Source of the DNA: Portunus trituberculatus
Lineage: Eukaryota; Arthropoda; Malacostraca; Decapoda; Portunidae
DNA length: 64,000 nucleotides
Assembly (NCBI RefSeq): GCF_017591435.1
Contig: NC_059287.1
Coordinates: 8,857,501-8,921,500 of the forward strand
Direction of reading: 5' to 3'
Shown piece by piece: positions 1 through 9,570 of this stretch; the first letter of the stretch is position 1; the number at the start of each line of letters is the position of its first letter. Under the pieces are notes generated by a model. The model ran no database searches. It was not told where the DNA came from and saw nothing but the letters and a program-made list of their open reading frames with translations. Made by a program: the position numbers and the translations under genes.

Positions 1-500
1 TTACATTTGTGTGGGACTGCGACGTTCCAAGGCAGAACTTTAAAGGAAAAACTGGCCAAGATAAGCAGCTCTGTTGTTTATGAGTGGACAAAGCTGTCTG
101 AAGAGTTTCTCATAGAGATCATTAAAAGCCAAAAATAGCAATAAAAAAAATAGCAATGGTTTGCTGGGGATGAAGGGGCCGCCATGTTTGTTAACAGTTG
201 ACAAAAGCGGCAAAGGCGGAAGCAAGCTTGTGTGTGACAACCAGCGTCGACAAAAGTTGACAGTCTTCAGAAAGTGTGACGCCGCCTTAGCGACGACACA
301 GGGTAGCATCAGTTTATACTTCTGCCTGGCGGGTCTGCGGTGAATTTGGGGTGGCGGCGGATTTTGACAGAGTGGGTGACGCAAGAGATATAAATGCCAA
401 ATTGGCAAGTCAGTTGGTTGAACCTTGGGGATTGGGTATCAATTAACGGAGTTTGAATTGGCGATAATTCGAACTGCAAACGGTCGAATCACGAGGATCC
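1..500. other. Unassigned sequence, no gene seen
   Basis: I see no convincing coding region, RNA gene or repeat unit here. Short open frames on both strands lack recognisable motifs. The segment ends in CCTG (501-504) directly against a (TA)n tract, which mirrors the CAGG that starts the next element, so the right part of this stretch may be the end of another TIR element whose left end lies outside the window. That is inference. Confidence 0.4.
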
Positions 501-501
501 C

Positions 502-504
<3 letters not shown>

Positions 505-575
<71 letters not shown>
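505..575. repeat. (TA)n microsatellite
   Basis: About 35 uninterrupted TA dinucleotides. The tract is bounded on the left by CCTG (501-504) and on the right by CACAGG, so it sits between two sequences that look like outward TIR ends. Confidence 0.97.
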
Positions 576-576
<1 letters not shown>

Positions 577-579
<3 letters not shown>

Positions 580-1910
580 GCAATCCTCACTTAACAAAGG
601 GGTTACGTTCCTAAAAAACCTTCGTTAAGCAAATTTTTATCAACCCGTACAGCGTCAGCAGATCTGAGACTGTGATTTCGCCAGTGCTGGCCAAATCATG
701 GATTTTTTTTTTATTTGTTAAACCAGTCTTAAATGATGTGAAACAAATGAAAATGACAGTCATTCCTCCCAGAACTGACTGGAAGTGGTATTAATTGGTG
801 CGAGATGTTTTGCGCTAAGGTTAGCGACTTAGCAAAGCCTTATGTGACTAGTTTATTCGCTTCCTCGTTTCTCACCAGTCGATCCCCGAGTTGGACACAT
901 GCATAATATCGTTCCTGAGTTGAAAGAAAAACAAAATGTCATGTTTTGCTATTTGGGAGCGCTTGTGGCTAAAAATAGACACAAGATATCGCGAGGGAGT
1001 GTTGCCTTTCGCGGTGCAAATATTTTCCGAGTAATGTGTACTTGTATTTCCTTATAACAAAGCGATTGGAAAATTCTTATTTATGTCATACAAAGTTTTC
1101 ATTACCACAATATAACAGTTACCAAAAACATCTGAAAACGTAAGAGTAAGTAATGGAAATTACGCTTTGTTCATATTAGCGGAGTTGAGGCGTCAGTTTC
1201 CCGCTACACCGAGCTAAAGGCAGCAGAAACTGCTAAAGTTCAGATATGTAATAAATAAATACAGGAAGGATTCATGTTAGCAGGGACGAGGAGGCAGCAT
1301 GAGCAATGTCTACAGTGCATGATGGCAGTATAATGGTAGGTTTTGAGGACGCAATACCTCCGAAAGCACGAGGAAGTTCGCCGACGTATCTCATACGTCT
1401 CTGACGCCAGGTTCACTCAGAGTAGCCGACGTATCTCGTACGTCTCTGACGCTGTACAGGTTAAGCGGGCCAATTTTAACAAGTTTAATCCCTGACTTGA
1501 GCTTCCATGGAGAATAAACAAAGCGAGAGTGCATCATAGTACAGTAAAAGGTTTAATGAAAGTAAAAATTATAAAGTTAAACATTTAAGCAGTTTAATTT
1601 AAGATTAAGTCATTATAATGTACACTAAGTAATTAACTTTATAATGTTGATGTTCTTAAATCAAGATGAGCTGCTGCTGGTGCTGTTATTGTTTTGAACT
1701 AGGTGCGTGTGTCTTCTATGAGAGGTGCTGGTGTATTAAAAAACCTGTCAGCTTGCGTGATACATTGGGGCTTTCAAACTTGGAAAAAATTACCAGGATA
1801 AAATTTCGTTAAAGCGAGTTTGGTGTTCATAAAACGAGCAGATGGTAGTAAAGGGAAACTTTCGTTGTAGCGAAATTTCGTTGTGTGAACCTTCGTTAAG
1901 CAGAGTTTGC

Positions 1911-1913
<3 letters not shown>
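577..1913. mobile_element. Non-autonomous TIR DNA element (TA-target type)
   Basis: The left end (577-600) begins CAGGCAATCCTC and the right end (1890-1913), read on the minus strand, begins CAGGCAAACTCT. The two 24-bp ends match at 18 positions, including the terminal CAGGCAA and an internal CTTAAC. Both sides lie against TA tracts. No transposase-like frame was found inside, so the element is non-autonomous. The CAG start, TA flanks and CTTAACGAA core resemble the pogo/Tigger group of the Tc1/mariner superfamily; that assignment rests on the ends only. Confidence 0.6.
1380..1452. repeat. Pair of 28-bp direct repeats, each an interrupted palindrome
   Basis: Copies at 1380-1407 and 1425-1452 differ at one position and are spaced 45 bp apart. 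Each contains GACGTA, a 5-base spacer (TCTCA or TCTCG), then TACGTC, so each can form a 6-bp-stem hairpin or bind a dimeric protein. The function is unknown. They lie inside the 577-1913 TIR element. Confidence 0.75.

Positions 1914-1987
<74 letters not shown>
1914..1987. repeat. (TA)n microsatellite
   Basis: About 37 TA dinucleotides directly following the CTG end of the preceding TIR element and running into the start of the next candidate TIR element. Confidence 0.97.
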
Positions 1988-1988
<1 letters not shown>

Positions 1989-2125
1989 CTCAATTTACGT
2001 GATAGATGCGTTTCAAGGGCATCGCGTATATCAAAATTCGCGTAAAACAAACATGTAATACTCATAAGAAACAATAGATAATAGGGGGGATGCTGGATGT
2101 GGTCCAAAAAAATTTGTATAAAATA

Positions 2126-3490
2126 CAGTGCTCGATAAGGAAGTACGAACGGTTAGCGAGAATGAGTAATGAGGAGAATTAATGAGTCATAAATCAATGA
2201 ACAAAAGCTCACTCCTTACATCTAATACTTTGATGGGTGGCCTTTACGTATGCTGATCTCACGAAGACGGTTTGGGATGGAAGGGACGTACTTGGCAAGC
2301 TGTGCAGGGGTTATACTAGCCCAGGATTGGCGAATAGCTGCCTCGAGCTTAGGCACAGAGCTGGTACCTTTACCCTGCAGATCTTGTTTAATGTGGTTCC
2401 ACAGGTTTTCAATTGCATTTATATCAGGACTATTGCCTGGCCAGTCTGCTATGTAAGGTATATGACAGTCTTTAGGCCACTGAGTAACACTGCAAGCAGT
2501 GATCTTGCTGAAAGATGGTAGCACATGAACTATTAAAAGAAAATCCTCCAGGTGATCATTTAAGAGTTCATAATAAACATATTGGTTCACTTTTACATTT
2601 TTTGGTAGTACAACTAAAACTTCCCCATACCATGAGAGAATCAGAGTATTTCACTGTTTGCTGAACGTACCAGGGGTCAAGAGTTTCGCTACCCGCACGC
2701 CAATACACGTTTCCACCCCTATTGCCAGTCACAGTAAAGGTGGACTCATCGGTCAAAAGAACATCCAGCCACTTGTCAGCATCCCACTGAAGATATTGCA
2801 AAACTCAATCCTAAGGCACCTCTGGTTAAGGATGAGAAGAGGCTTCTTCACTGGGTGGTGGCTTGCGTACCCAAGGTCGTGTATGCGGCGGCTAAACGGC
2901 TTGTACACTAACCTCCCCAAAGACTCCAAGGTTACTTTCTTTTATTATTTTGGCAGTAACACGTGGATTGTGCTCTAACTGTCTCTTGATAACATTAGTA
3001 GCACGATGGGATATCTTTTTGGGGTACTTTTTCCTTGGTTTCTAACCAGGTGTGTCACAGCCACCTTCCTTCTTAAAGATGGCAACCCACTTGCACACAG
3101 ACGTCTTACCAATTCCAACCAGCTCTATTATTTCCTTTGTTTAGTGACAGGCTTTATGTAAAGCTATGATCTGGGCTATTGTCTCTTGTGTTAAATACTT
3201 GTTCTTGCCCATATTAAGGCTAGAAAGCACCTCTGTCTGCAATAAGCACTGGCCGCCTAGGTGGTGGTGTCAGAAAACTCGCGAAAAAAAATAAAATTCT
3301 CCCCACGAAGACTAAGAGGCAACTGAGGGATGATTGGTAGCACGTACCATAAACCTTACCCTTAGCTCCTCCCACTTGTCCGTCCGCACTTCCTTGTCTA
3401 TATCACTTACCCCTCTGCTAGGATCTTTCCATTTTGGACAAGAAAGTACGAACGGTGGCGGCCCCGTTTGTACTTCCTTGTCGAGCGCTG
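2126..3490 (-). mobile_element. Tc1/mariner-like transposon, degenerate
   Basis: TIRs of 27 bp (left from 2126, right ending 3490) start CAGTGCTCGATAAGG and CAGCGCTCGACAAGG and agree at 24 positions. TA dinucleotides flank both ends (2124-2125 and 3491-3492), the expected target duplication for this superfamily. The element is 1,365 bp, a normal Tc1 length, and encodes a broken transposase on the minus strand. Just inside the right TIR, 3437-3480 contains a second inverted copy of the TIR core, making a hairpin with a GC-rich loop. Confidence 0.88.
2222..3212 (-). pseudogene. Tc1-like DDE transposase pseudogene
   Basis: Reading the minus strand from the ATG at 3210-3212 gives a Tc1-type N-terminal helix-turn-helix (MGKNKYLTQETIAQI), then a stop, a second DNA-binding part (GIGKTSVCKWV), another stop, and a DDE catalytic region. 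The first catalytic Asp lies in LLTDESTF (within 2568-2801). The segment that should carry the second Asp reads FSKITACSV where the family usually has an F-x-x-D-x-A-x-x-H type motif, so that Asp is lost. The third acidic residue is in WPGNSPDINAIENLW, a Tc1 hallmark, followed by a normal C-terminus ending at 2222. The family joins and cuts DNA at TA sites; this copy cannot do so because of stops, frame changes and the missing Asp. Confidence 0.9.
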
Positions 3491-4042
3491 TACTCTATTT
3501 ATTTGGCTAAATTAACGTGTTTTTATTATTTACCATTCTAAATACAAGAAGTGTATTTAAAGTAAAGGGAAAAGCAAGAATTAATAAGAGAAAGCAAAAA
3601 AATTACAAGAGAAAACATCACAAAGAATATGTAAACACAACACTCACTGTGTCACTGCCTTCACCACTTACACCACAGTCAGTCACCACCTTCTTCTGAC
3701 CTTTACCATTTTATCAAAAATTCATTTATCAAAAACATGCAGAAGATGGACATTTTGTGGCCATCTTGGTAAATTATAGACAGATTGAAGAGATTCTGTC
3801 TGTACTCAGTGCTGGCAGACTGCAAATGAGGGACGAGAAGAGCGAAGCTCCCACCTATTGGCCAGCTGTGGAACTCTCTGGCGTACAGTTTGAAATTGCA
3901 TCTGGCGCTCAGTTTGAAAATGCGGTTGGGCCAAATCGCATATAAGCAAACCGATCGCGCAAATTAGATTAATTATAATATTTTTTTCAGTTGCGTTGTA
4001 ACAAAAACGCATAAATTAAACATGCATAAATTGAGTTACCTG

Positions 4043-4482
4043 TATATATATAATTGCAAAGATGTAAGTCTGATAAACAAGTGGAATGACATAACTTTAA
4101 TAACATAACACTAGTGATGTGGTGGTCCAGCCCTTAGCAGTGAGCACCTTAGAGGCTTAGAGGAAGGATACCACTGGAAGTAACACAGCCTTCACCATTC
4201 TCGGTGACCCAAGATCACTCCTCAGTAGCCAGCAGGTGGAAGAAATAGATCAAGACATTCACATTCTACCTGGAGGCCATTGGTATAATCAATACAGTAC
4301 ATGTAGAGACACCGGAAGTACAAGAAATATTTAGTACTTTTAACGCTCACACACACACATCCTCTCAAGTTTGGGCTCACACTTGCACTTGCACTCAAGC
4401 TTGCGCTCTCCAATTTTGCTCTCGCTAGCTCTTCATAGTTGCTCTCCCCACACACACAGTCCACTCACATATATACACAGTA
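4043..4482. other. Unassigned spacer between DNA elements
   Basis: No gene or recognisable RNA is visible. There is a short (CA) run near 4349-4359 and a few CACA-rich patches around 4450. The segment ends with the TA that flanks the next TIR element. Confidence 0.4.
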
Positions 4483-4620
4483 CAGTAATACTCCACTTAA
4501 CGAACAGGATAGGGGGTGTCAAAGCTGTTCGTAAAGGGAACATTCGTAATTTTCCCATAGAAAATAATGGAAATAGGGGGGGATGCATTCTGAGCTGGTC
4601 CCCAACATACCACATGGGTA

Positions 4621-4625
4621 AAAAA

Positions 4626-4717
<92 letters not shown>
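4621..4717. repeat. A-run followed by (AT)n microsatellite
   Basis: About 23 A residues pass directly into about 37 AT dinucleotides. The tract lies in the left arm of the foldback element and has no counterpart in the right arm, so it arose after the palindrome or as a separate insertion. Confidence 0.96.
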
Positions 4718-4720
<3 letters not shown>

Positions 4721-4822
4721 GTTTGGCAGCATATTGGGCCACCGGTTTGCCACTACTTTTATGATGTCATATGAGTCATTGGAAGTTCGAGGAGCTACGT
4801 ACAAATTCTCTCACATTCTCGC

Positions 4823-5513
4823 ATTTATGTTCACAAAATAACATTTCTGTTAGCTTTTTACAAACCTTGCCCCCAGGAAAGGATTGTTTTGTAATGCATA
4901 AAGTGAAATCTTACATGGAATACCAAAAAACAAAGCAGAGATGAGATGAGCCACAGACGAAGCGGAAGACTCGCAGCGACTTGGCCGCTTCTTCTTCTTC
5001 TTGTGACCCTTTTAGTCTGCGTGTTGTCTTTCCCCATGATATTTGTTTCCACTCCTCTATTGCCTGCTATAATGGATATCATATCTTAGTATTCATATAC
5101 GCTCATGCCATGAGGATAACCTCAACTCCGTGGCACTGAGTGACAGTGAATTATTAATGAAATACCGCGATATTTCATTAGTAATTCACTAACACTCAGT
5201 GCCACGGAGTCAAGGTTATCCTCGTGGCATGACCGTATATGAATACTAATATCTGATATCCATTATAGCAGGAAAGAGAGGAGTGAAAACATAAACATCA
5301 TGATGAAAGTAACACACGTACGCAAGCAAAAGGGTCACAAGAAGAAGAAGCGGCCGAGTGGCCGCGAGTCTCTCGCTTCGTCTGTGGCTCATCTCATCTC
5401 TGCTTTAGTTTTTGGTATTCCGTGTAAGATTTCACTTTATGCATTACAAAACAATCCTTTCTTATGGCAAGGTTTGTAAAAAGCTAATAGAAATGTTGTT
5501 TTGAGAACATAAA
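4823..5513. repeat. Long inverted repeat, arms of about 340 bp
   Basis: Sequence from about 4823 to 5166 reappears in reverse complement from about 5168 to 5513, with scattered differences and small indels. Matching landmarks include the CTTCTTCTTCTTGTGACCC block near 5000 and its complement near 5330, and the CTCCGTGGCACTGAGTG block near 5130 and its complement near 5200. The central gap is only a few bases. A transcript through it would form a long hairpin. Confidence 0.9.
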
Positions 5514-6297
5514 AACATATATAAGACAGTGACACCACCTCCAGAGGTGGTCCCAGCAACCTCAGAGCAACCTGAAAGCAACCTTGTCACCGTCCCTCTA
5601 AGCGTTCATGGATGCCATTTCGCTGCAAGATGTTGCTCTGACGTTGTTAAAGAATCTTGGATCTAGCTCCAGGAGCGCTAGAGACAGAGGCAGGGAGCCA
5701 GCCAATCACAGCGAAACTACCGCGTTCGGCCCGTCAACCGGCAAATTCAAACCCGGAAAATTCGCTAAAACGGATGTGGTTGTACGATATGCGGATTTTT
5801 GGTCTAACTTTATATAGTACGTTAAACCGGAAATTCGTTGAACGAACGTTCGTTAAGTGGAGTATTACTGTAGACTCTTGATGGAATGGACAAAATCTGC
5901 TGGTCCAGATTGTCTGGTCTAATACCGGATGCAGCAGACAAAAATAGACTAAGTCCGTAGACATCTGATAGTTTAAAACTCACAGAAGAAGTATACTGAG
6001 ACCGGATGGATGGATGGATCCTTATATTAGGCGCTGCAACATCAACGGTCATGTGGCGCCGCTACGATATTTTATTTATACTGTAGTTTAAGAGAATTAA
6101 AAGCAATTAAAAACAATAAAATCAAAGGTCACTAGAAATACTAAAACTACAATAAAATGAAATAAAACATTAAAAATACATATAATAAAAGGAAACAAAA
6201 TTCACACATTGGGGAGGAGCCCAGCTTCTCCCAGGTACTTCTAAACGTCATGGCCTGGGGCCAGACATGCTGGACCAAGCACCTTTGAGAGATAGTA

Positions 6298-6341
6298 GAC
6301 ACCGCTATCTCTACCGCGACACCGGTAGAGATAGCGGTGTC
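6298..6341. repeat. Perfect 18-bp-arm hairpin in element E
   Basis: Arms at 6298-6315 (GACACCGCTATCTCTACC) and 6324-6341 are exact reverse complements with an 8-base loop. It lies in the C-terminal coding part of element E, in a segment encoding Arg- and Tyr-rich sequence (RHRYLYRCRGRDSG). Confidence 0.85.
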
Positions 6342-7592
6342 GTAACTCGATCAAACTAGGGTACTCTACCACCAGGTGCCCGACGGTGAGCGGCACCAGG
6401 CAGTCTTCACAGTAAGGCTGAGTGTCCCTGGTCAACAGGTACCTTTGTGTAAGGTACGTGTGACCTATGTGCAGTCGCGCCAATAAAGTCTGTGCACGGC
6501 GATCCTGGACATGGGTGTATGTCCACTGAGGGAGAGTGGAAGCAGTGATCTCTCCCATTTTCGAGGTTGCGACCCCCGTTAGCCATTTCCTCTGCCAAAT
6601 TGCTGCAACCGCCACACGAATACAGTGAAATACATCTCGAAACGGAACAGGGGCAGGAGATGGAGCGCGACTTGCTGCCTCTTTAGCGAGGCGATCTGCA
6701 TGTACATTCCCGGGAACACCTACGTGACCAGGGACCAAACAGAACCCAACACGATATCCTCTTCTGGTAAGTAGATAGAGCCACTCCAGGGCTTATAAAA
6801 CCAATGGGTGAAGGGAAATAAAAGAAGAGAAAGCTATAAGAGCACTGCGAGAGTCACTAAAAATTGTAAAAGACGAAACCGGGAGAGTAAAAATGATCTG
6901 TAAAGCTAGGACTATGGCAGACAGCTCAGCAGTAAAGACGGATGCTACTGAAGGAAGACTGCCAGACCGATAAAAAGAGAGGAAAACCACACTAAACCCA
7001 ACGCCTGCGTCGGATTTGGACCCCATCAGTAAAATCAGGGATATCATCAGAATGGGAAGAAAAGTGTTCTAAAAACCGTGTGTGGGACAAAGTTGGTGGA
7101 AAATCCTTCTTGCCATCCATGGCAGGAGGGTATATTGAGACAACCGGAAGCTGCCAATAACCAACTCGTGGGAGACAGAAAGAGTAGACAGGAGTGGGAT
7201 CGATAGACAAGTCCATCATGAGGTTTGCCACTCAAAGGCCAAAAGGTTTAGGTGGACTCGGTCGAGTGACATACGCCTGCGAATGCAAGTCCCGCAATAT
7301 TGACAGACAAGGGACAGAATCAGGAAGACGATGGGTGCGAAACCAACACCGGAGCATCGAAGACTGGCGCCGGAGGTCGAGCGACCAGAAACCTGCATCC
7401 ACTAATAGGCTAGGTATTGGAGATGTCCGAAATGCACCCGTAGCCAAGCGGACCCCAGCATGATGCACGGAGTCAAGCACGCGTAGCCGTGCATCCGTTG
7501 CGGATGAGTAGATCTCACAACCCAGCTTGGGTGTAGAAGCAGCAAAGTGTCCCTGTCCGCACCCCAAGAGGTGTGACTTAAAACCCGAAGAA

Positions 7593-7880
7593 GGGATAGT
7601 GCCGTCCTGCAAGACGCTTTAAGAGAACGGAAATGGGGAACCCAAGTAAGACGGTTGTAAAACAATAGGCCAAGATATCGAGTCGCCTCCACACATGAGA
7701 TGCGTCTATTGGCTAAATATAAATCGGGATCTGAAAGGGATAGTGCCGTCCTGCAAGACGCTTTAAGAGAACGGAAATGGGGAACCCAAGTAAGACGGTT
7801 GTCAAACAATAGGCCAAGATATCGAGTCGCCTCCACACATGAGATGCGTCTATTGTCTAAATATAAATCGGGATCTGGAT
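7593..7880. repeat. 144-bp in-frame tandem duplication
   Basis: Two copies with period 144 bp (starting 7593 and 7737) differ at only a few bases. Because 144 is a multiple of three, the minus-strand frame stays open across both copies and repeats 48 residues that include RISCVEATRYLGLLF. It lies in the reverse transcriptase region just after the catalytic box. Confidence 0.93.
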
Positions 7881-9092
7881 GGACGCCACGATTACGACAA
7901 AAATGCATAGACACCGTCTTTGAGGTGGGGAATCGAAAACCATTTATGTTGGCCCAACTGGACACCTGATTGATTGCAAGTTGGAGCTTTCGCTCAATCA
8001 GTGACATCCTAGCAGCACCAAAAAAAATACATAAATCATCAACTATAAGGAGCTGTGAACGCCATCTGGTAGAGTATCTATAACACCATTTATGGCGACT
8101 GCAAATAGAGTAACACTAAGAATACTTCCCTATGGGATGCCATCACTTAGAGCAGTAGCCTCGGAGAGAACACTCCCTACTCGAACCCGTAAAAGACGTC
8201 TGGATAAAAACTGCTGAATAAAAATAGGAAGGTGACTACAAAGACCAAAATTAAACAAGGACTGTAAAATGCCATGACACCAAGCCGTGTCGTAGGCCTT
8301 CTCCAGGTCAAAAAAGACTGTTACTTGATGGTGGTGATTAGCGAAGGCCTCACAAATAGAAGATTCTAGGGATAAAAGAGCATCAGTAGTAGACCTCATC
8401 TTTCGGAAGCCGTACTGTACTGATGACAGGTACTTCCCCCTCTCCAAGTACCACATGAGTCTTACATTTACCATCTTTTCTAACACTTTACAAATGCAGG
8501 ATGTTAAAGATATAGGACTGTAGTTCGTAGCATGAAGATTATCTTTCCCAGGCTTCGGAAATGGGAGAACCACTGCCACAGCCCAAGAAGATGGAAAGTC
8601 ACCGGTATGCCGAATCATATTATAAAGATTTAATAAAAAGTTAAAAGCACGGTCAGACATGTGACGCAAAAAGGCATGAGGAATGTTGTCTGGACCAGGA
8701 GAAGAGTCGTGACACTGGGACAAAGCAGTCCGCAACTCAGAGGCAGAGAAGGGGACATTATAGGACTCAGTGGAAGAAAAATTTATGCCGAGAGATTCCA
8801 TTCTCTGTCGGTGACGTGCGCTTGGGGCTGCAGGATCCTTCCTGGAAACACTGGCAAAATGCTCCGTGAAGAGGTTGGCGACAGTCTTAGGGTCTGCCAC
8901 CGTTCGCCCAGCAGACAACAAAACTGGTGGGGGAGGAGCAGAATACTTTCCAGCAATTCGGCGGACTTTATTTAAGACATCCGTAAGAGGAGTGTGGGCA
9001 TTAATGGAAGATACATAAGCTTTCCAAGAGGCTCTTTGTACCATATGTATAAAGTTACACAAAAAATTAGCTCCAGGGTCAAGGGAAACCAC

Positions 9093-9493
9093 CTACTGGG
9101 ACTACAATGGGAGCGAGCGCTGGCTGCCGTGGACGGGGTACCTTGTCCCCATGCAGACCACTCGTTTTAAAAAAAGGTCCCACATGATACGAAAGTTTGT
9201 CCACGACAGAGCTGAGACCCCCCTCTCAAAGCATCCCAGCCTGGACACCCAACCATCCAGCACAGGACGGCCCCTACTGGGCGATCCCTCCAGCAGGTGG
9301 CTCCGCTGTCCACTGGCAGCCTACGTAGGAACTATTTAGTCTGGCCCCTCACTGGCGACCTTACTAGCATGGGTAGCCCTCTCCCCCTCGAAAGGGCAGA
9401 GCAGGGGCCTAAGCCCCCTCTAGCCTAGCTCGCCAGGTCACAGGGGCACGCAAGCCCCCCACCACAACAAGGCGGTTCCCATCTGGGGGGGAC
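9093..9493 (-). other. 5' region of element E, non-coding
   Basis: This GC-richer 400 bp lies between the 5' target duplication (9494-9505) and the first reverse transcriptase codons. In the minus-strand frame of the polyprotein there are stops directly upstream of 9092. I see neither zinc knuckles nor endonuclease motifs. It could be a genuine 5' untranslated region joined by deletion to the RT, or sequence captured from elsewhere. Confidence 0.5.
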
Positions 9494-9570
9494 TACTGAG
9501 ACCGGTCAAGTATACATACATAATACCTACATGCATACATACATGAATATTTACATATAGTACTTGTACA

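Larger units (their letters stand above)
1986..4042. mobile_element. Candidate outer TIR element hosting a Tc1-like insertion
   Basis: A 12-bp perfect inverted repeat (TAACTCAATTTA) occurs at 1986-1997 and 4027-4038. The right end finishes CCTG against a short TA run. If the Tc1-like insertion at 2126-3490 is removed, about 690 bp of non-autonomous element remains. The left end lacks the CAGG seen on the right, so the left boundary is uncertain; the TA expansion may have eroded it. The remaining sequence (1998-2123 and 3493-4026) shows no gene. Confidence 0.4.
4483..5870. mobile_element. Pogo/Tigger-like foldback element, non-autonomous
   Basis: A perfect 25-bp inverted repeat that includes the flanking TA lies at 4481-4505 and 5848-5872; the element ends read CAGTAATACTCC. 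TA on both sides is the expected target duplication. CAGTAATAC-type ends are typical of pogo/Tigger MITEs. The interior is a very long imperfect palindrome (4823-5513) centred near 5167, nearly the midpoint of the element, so it is a foldback-style element. No transposase frame is present. An A-run plus (AT)n tract is embedded in the left arm (4621-4717). Confidence 0.85.
6241..9092 (-). pseudogene. Reverse transcriptase-RNase H polyprotein of element E, broken
   Basis: From 9092 downward the frame begins just after where an endonuclease would end (ASWKAYVSSIN) and continues through RT motifs SPGPDNIPHAFL, PFPKPGKDNLHATNYSPISL, QYGFRKMRSTTDALL and FFDLEKAYDTAWCHG. The PQGS motif is interrupted: its Gln codon is TAG (8130-8132). 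The catalytic YVDD is also damaged: one base is missing in the Tyr codon (8035-8046 reads as IVDD in a new frame). A 48-residue block of the region downstream of the catalytic box is tandemly duplicated (7593-7880). RNase H follows in two frames: GSKSDAGVGF, FTAELSAIVLAL and FSDSRSALIAF (6793-7047), then VPGHVGVPGNVHADRLAKEA (up to 6738), covering its acidic and His motifs. The C-terminus has Cys/His residues and ends at 6241. The enzyme would copy its RNA at a nicked target; this copy is inactive. Confidence 0.9.
6006..9493 (-). mobile_element. Non-LTR retrotransposon E with RNase H, complete ends
   Basis: A perfect 12-bp direct repeat, TACTGAGACCGG, lies at 5994-6005 and 9494-9505 and is read as the target-site duplication. 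The 3' end (plus-strand left) carries a short ATCC-type tandem run at about 6006-6020, a simple-repeat tail rather than poly-A. Between them lie, on the minus strand, a 400-bp 5' region, a reverse transcriptase, a thumb/connection region and an RNase H domain, then a 235-bp 3' untranslated region. RNase H after the reverse transcriptase is typical of the I/Nimb-type clades, which is the likely home. ORF1 and the APE endonuclease are missing although both ends are bounded by the duplication, so the copy is probably internally deleted. Confidence 0.85.

Noticed and set aside
425..628. Open frames of alternating Tyr-Ile across TA tracts (also near 1,790-2,107, 4,371-4,841, 16,424-16,867, 16,977-17,235)
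   Set aside because: They only translate the (TA)n microsatellites and have no start context or homologous flanks.
2237..2521. Plus-strand frames across the Tc1-like transposase
   Set aside because: The minus strand carries the recognisable transposase motifs with correct TIR context.
8661..8975. Plus-strand frames across element E (also 7,194-7,463 and 7,700-7,969)
   Set aside because: Shadow frames of the reverse transcriptase; no motif support.
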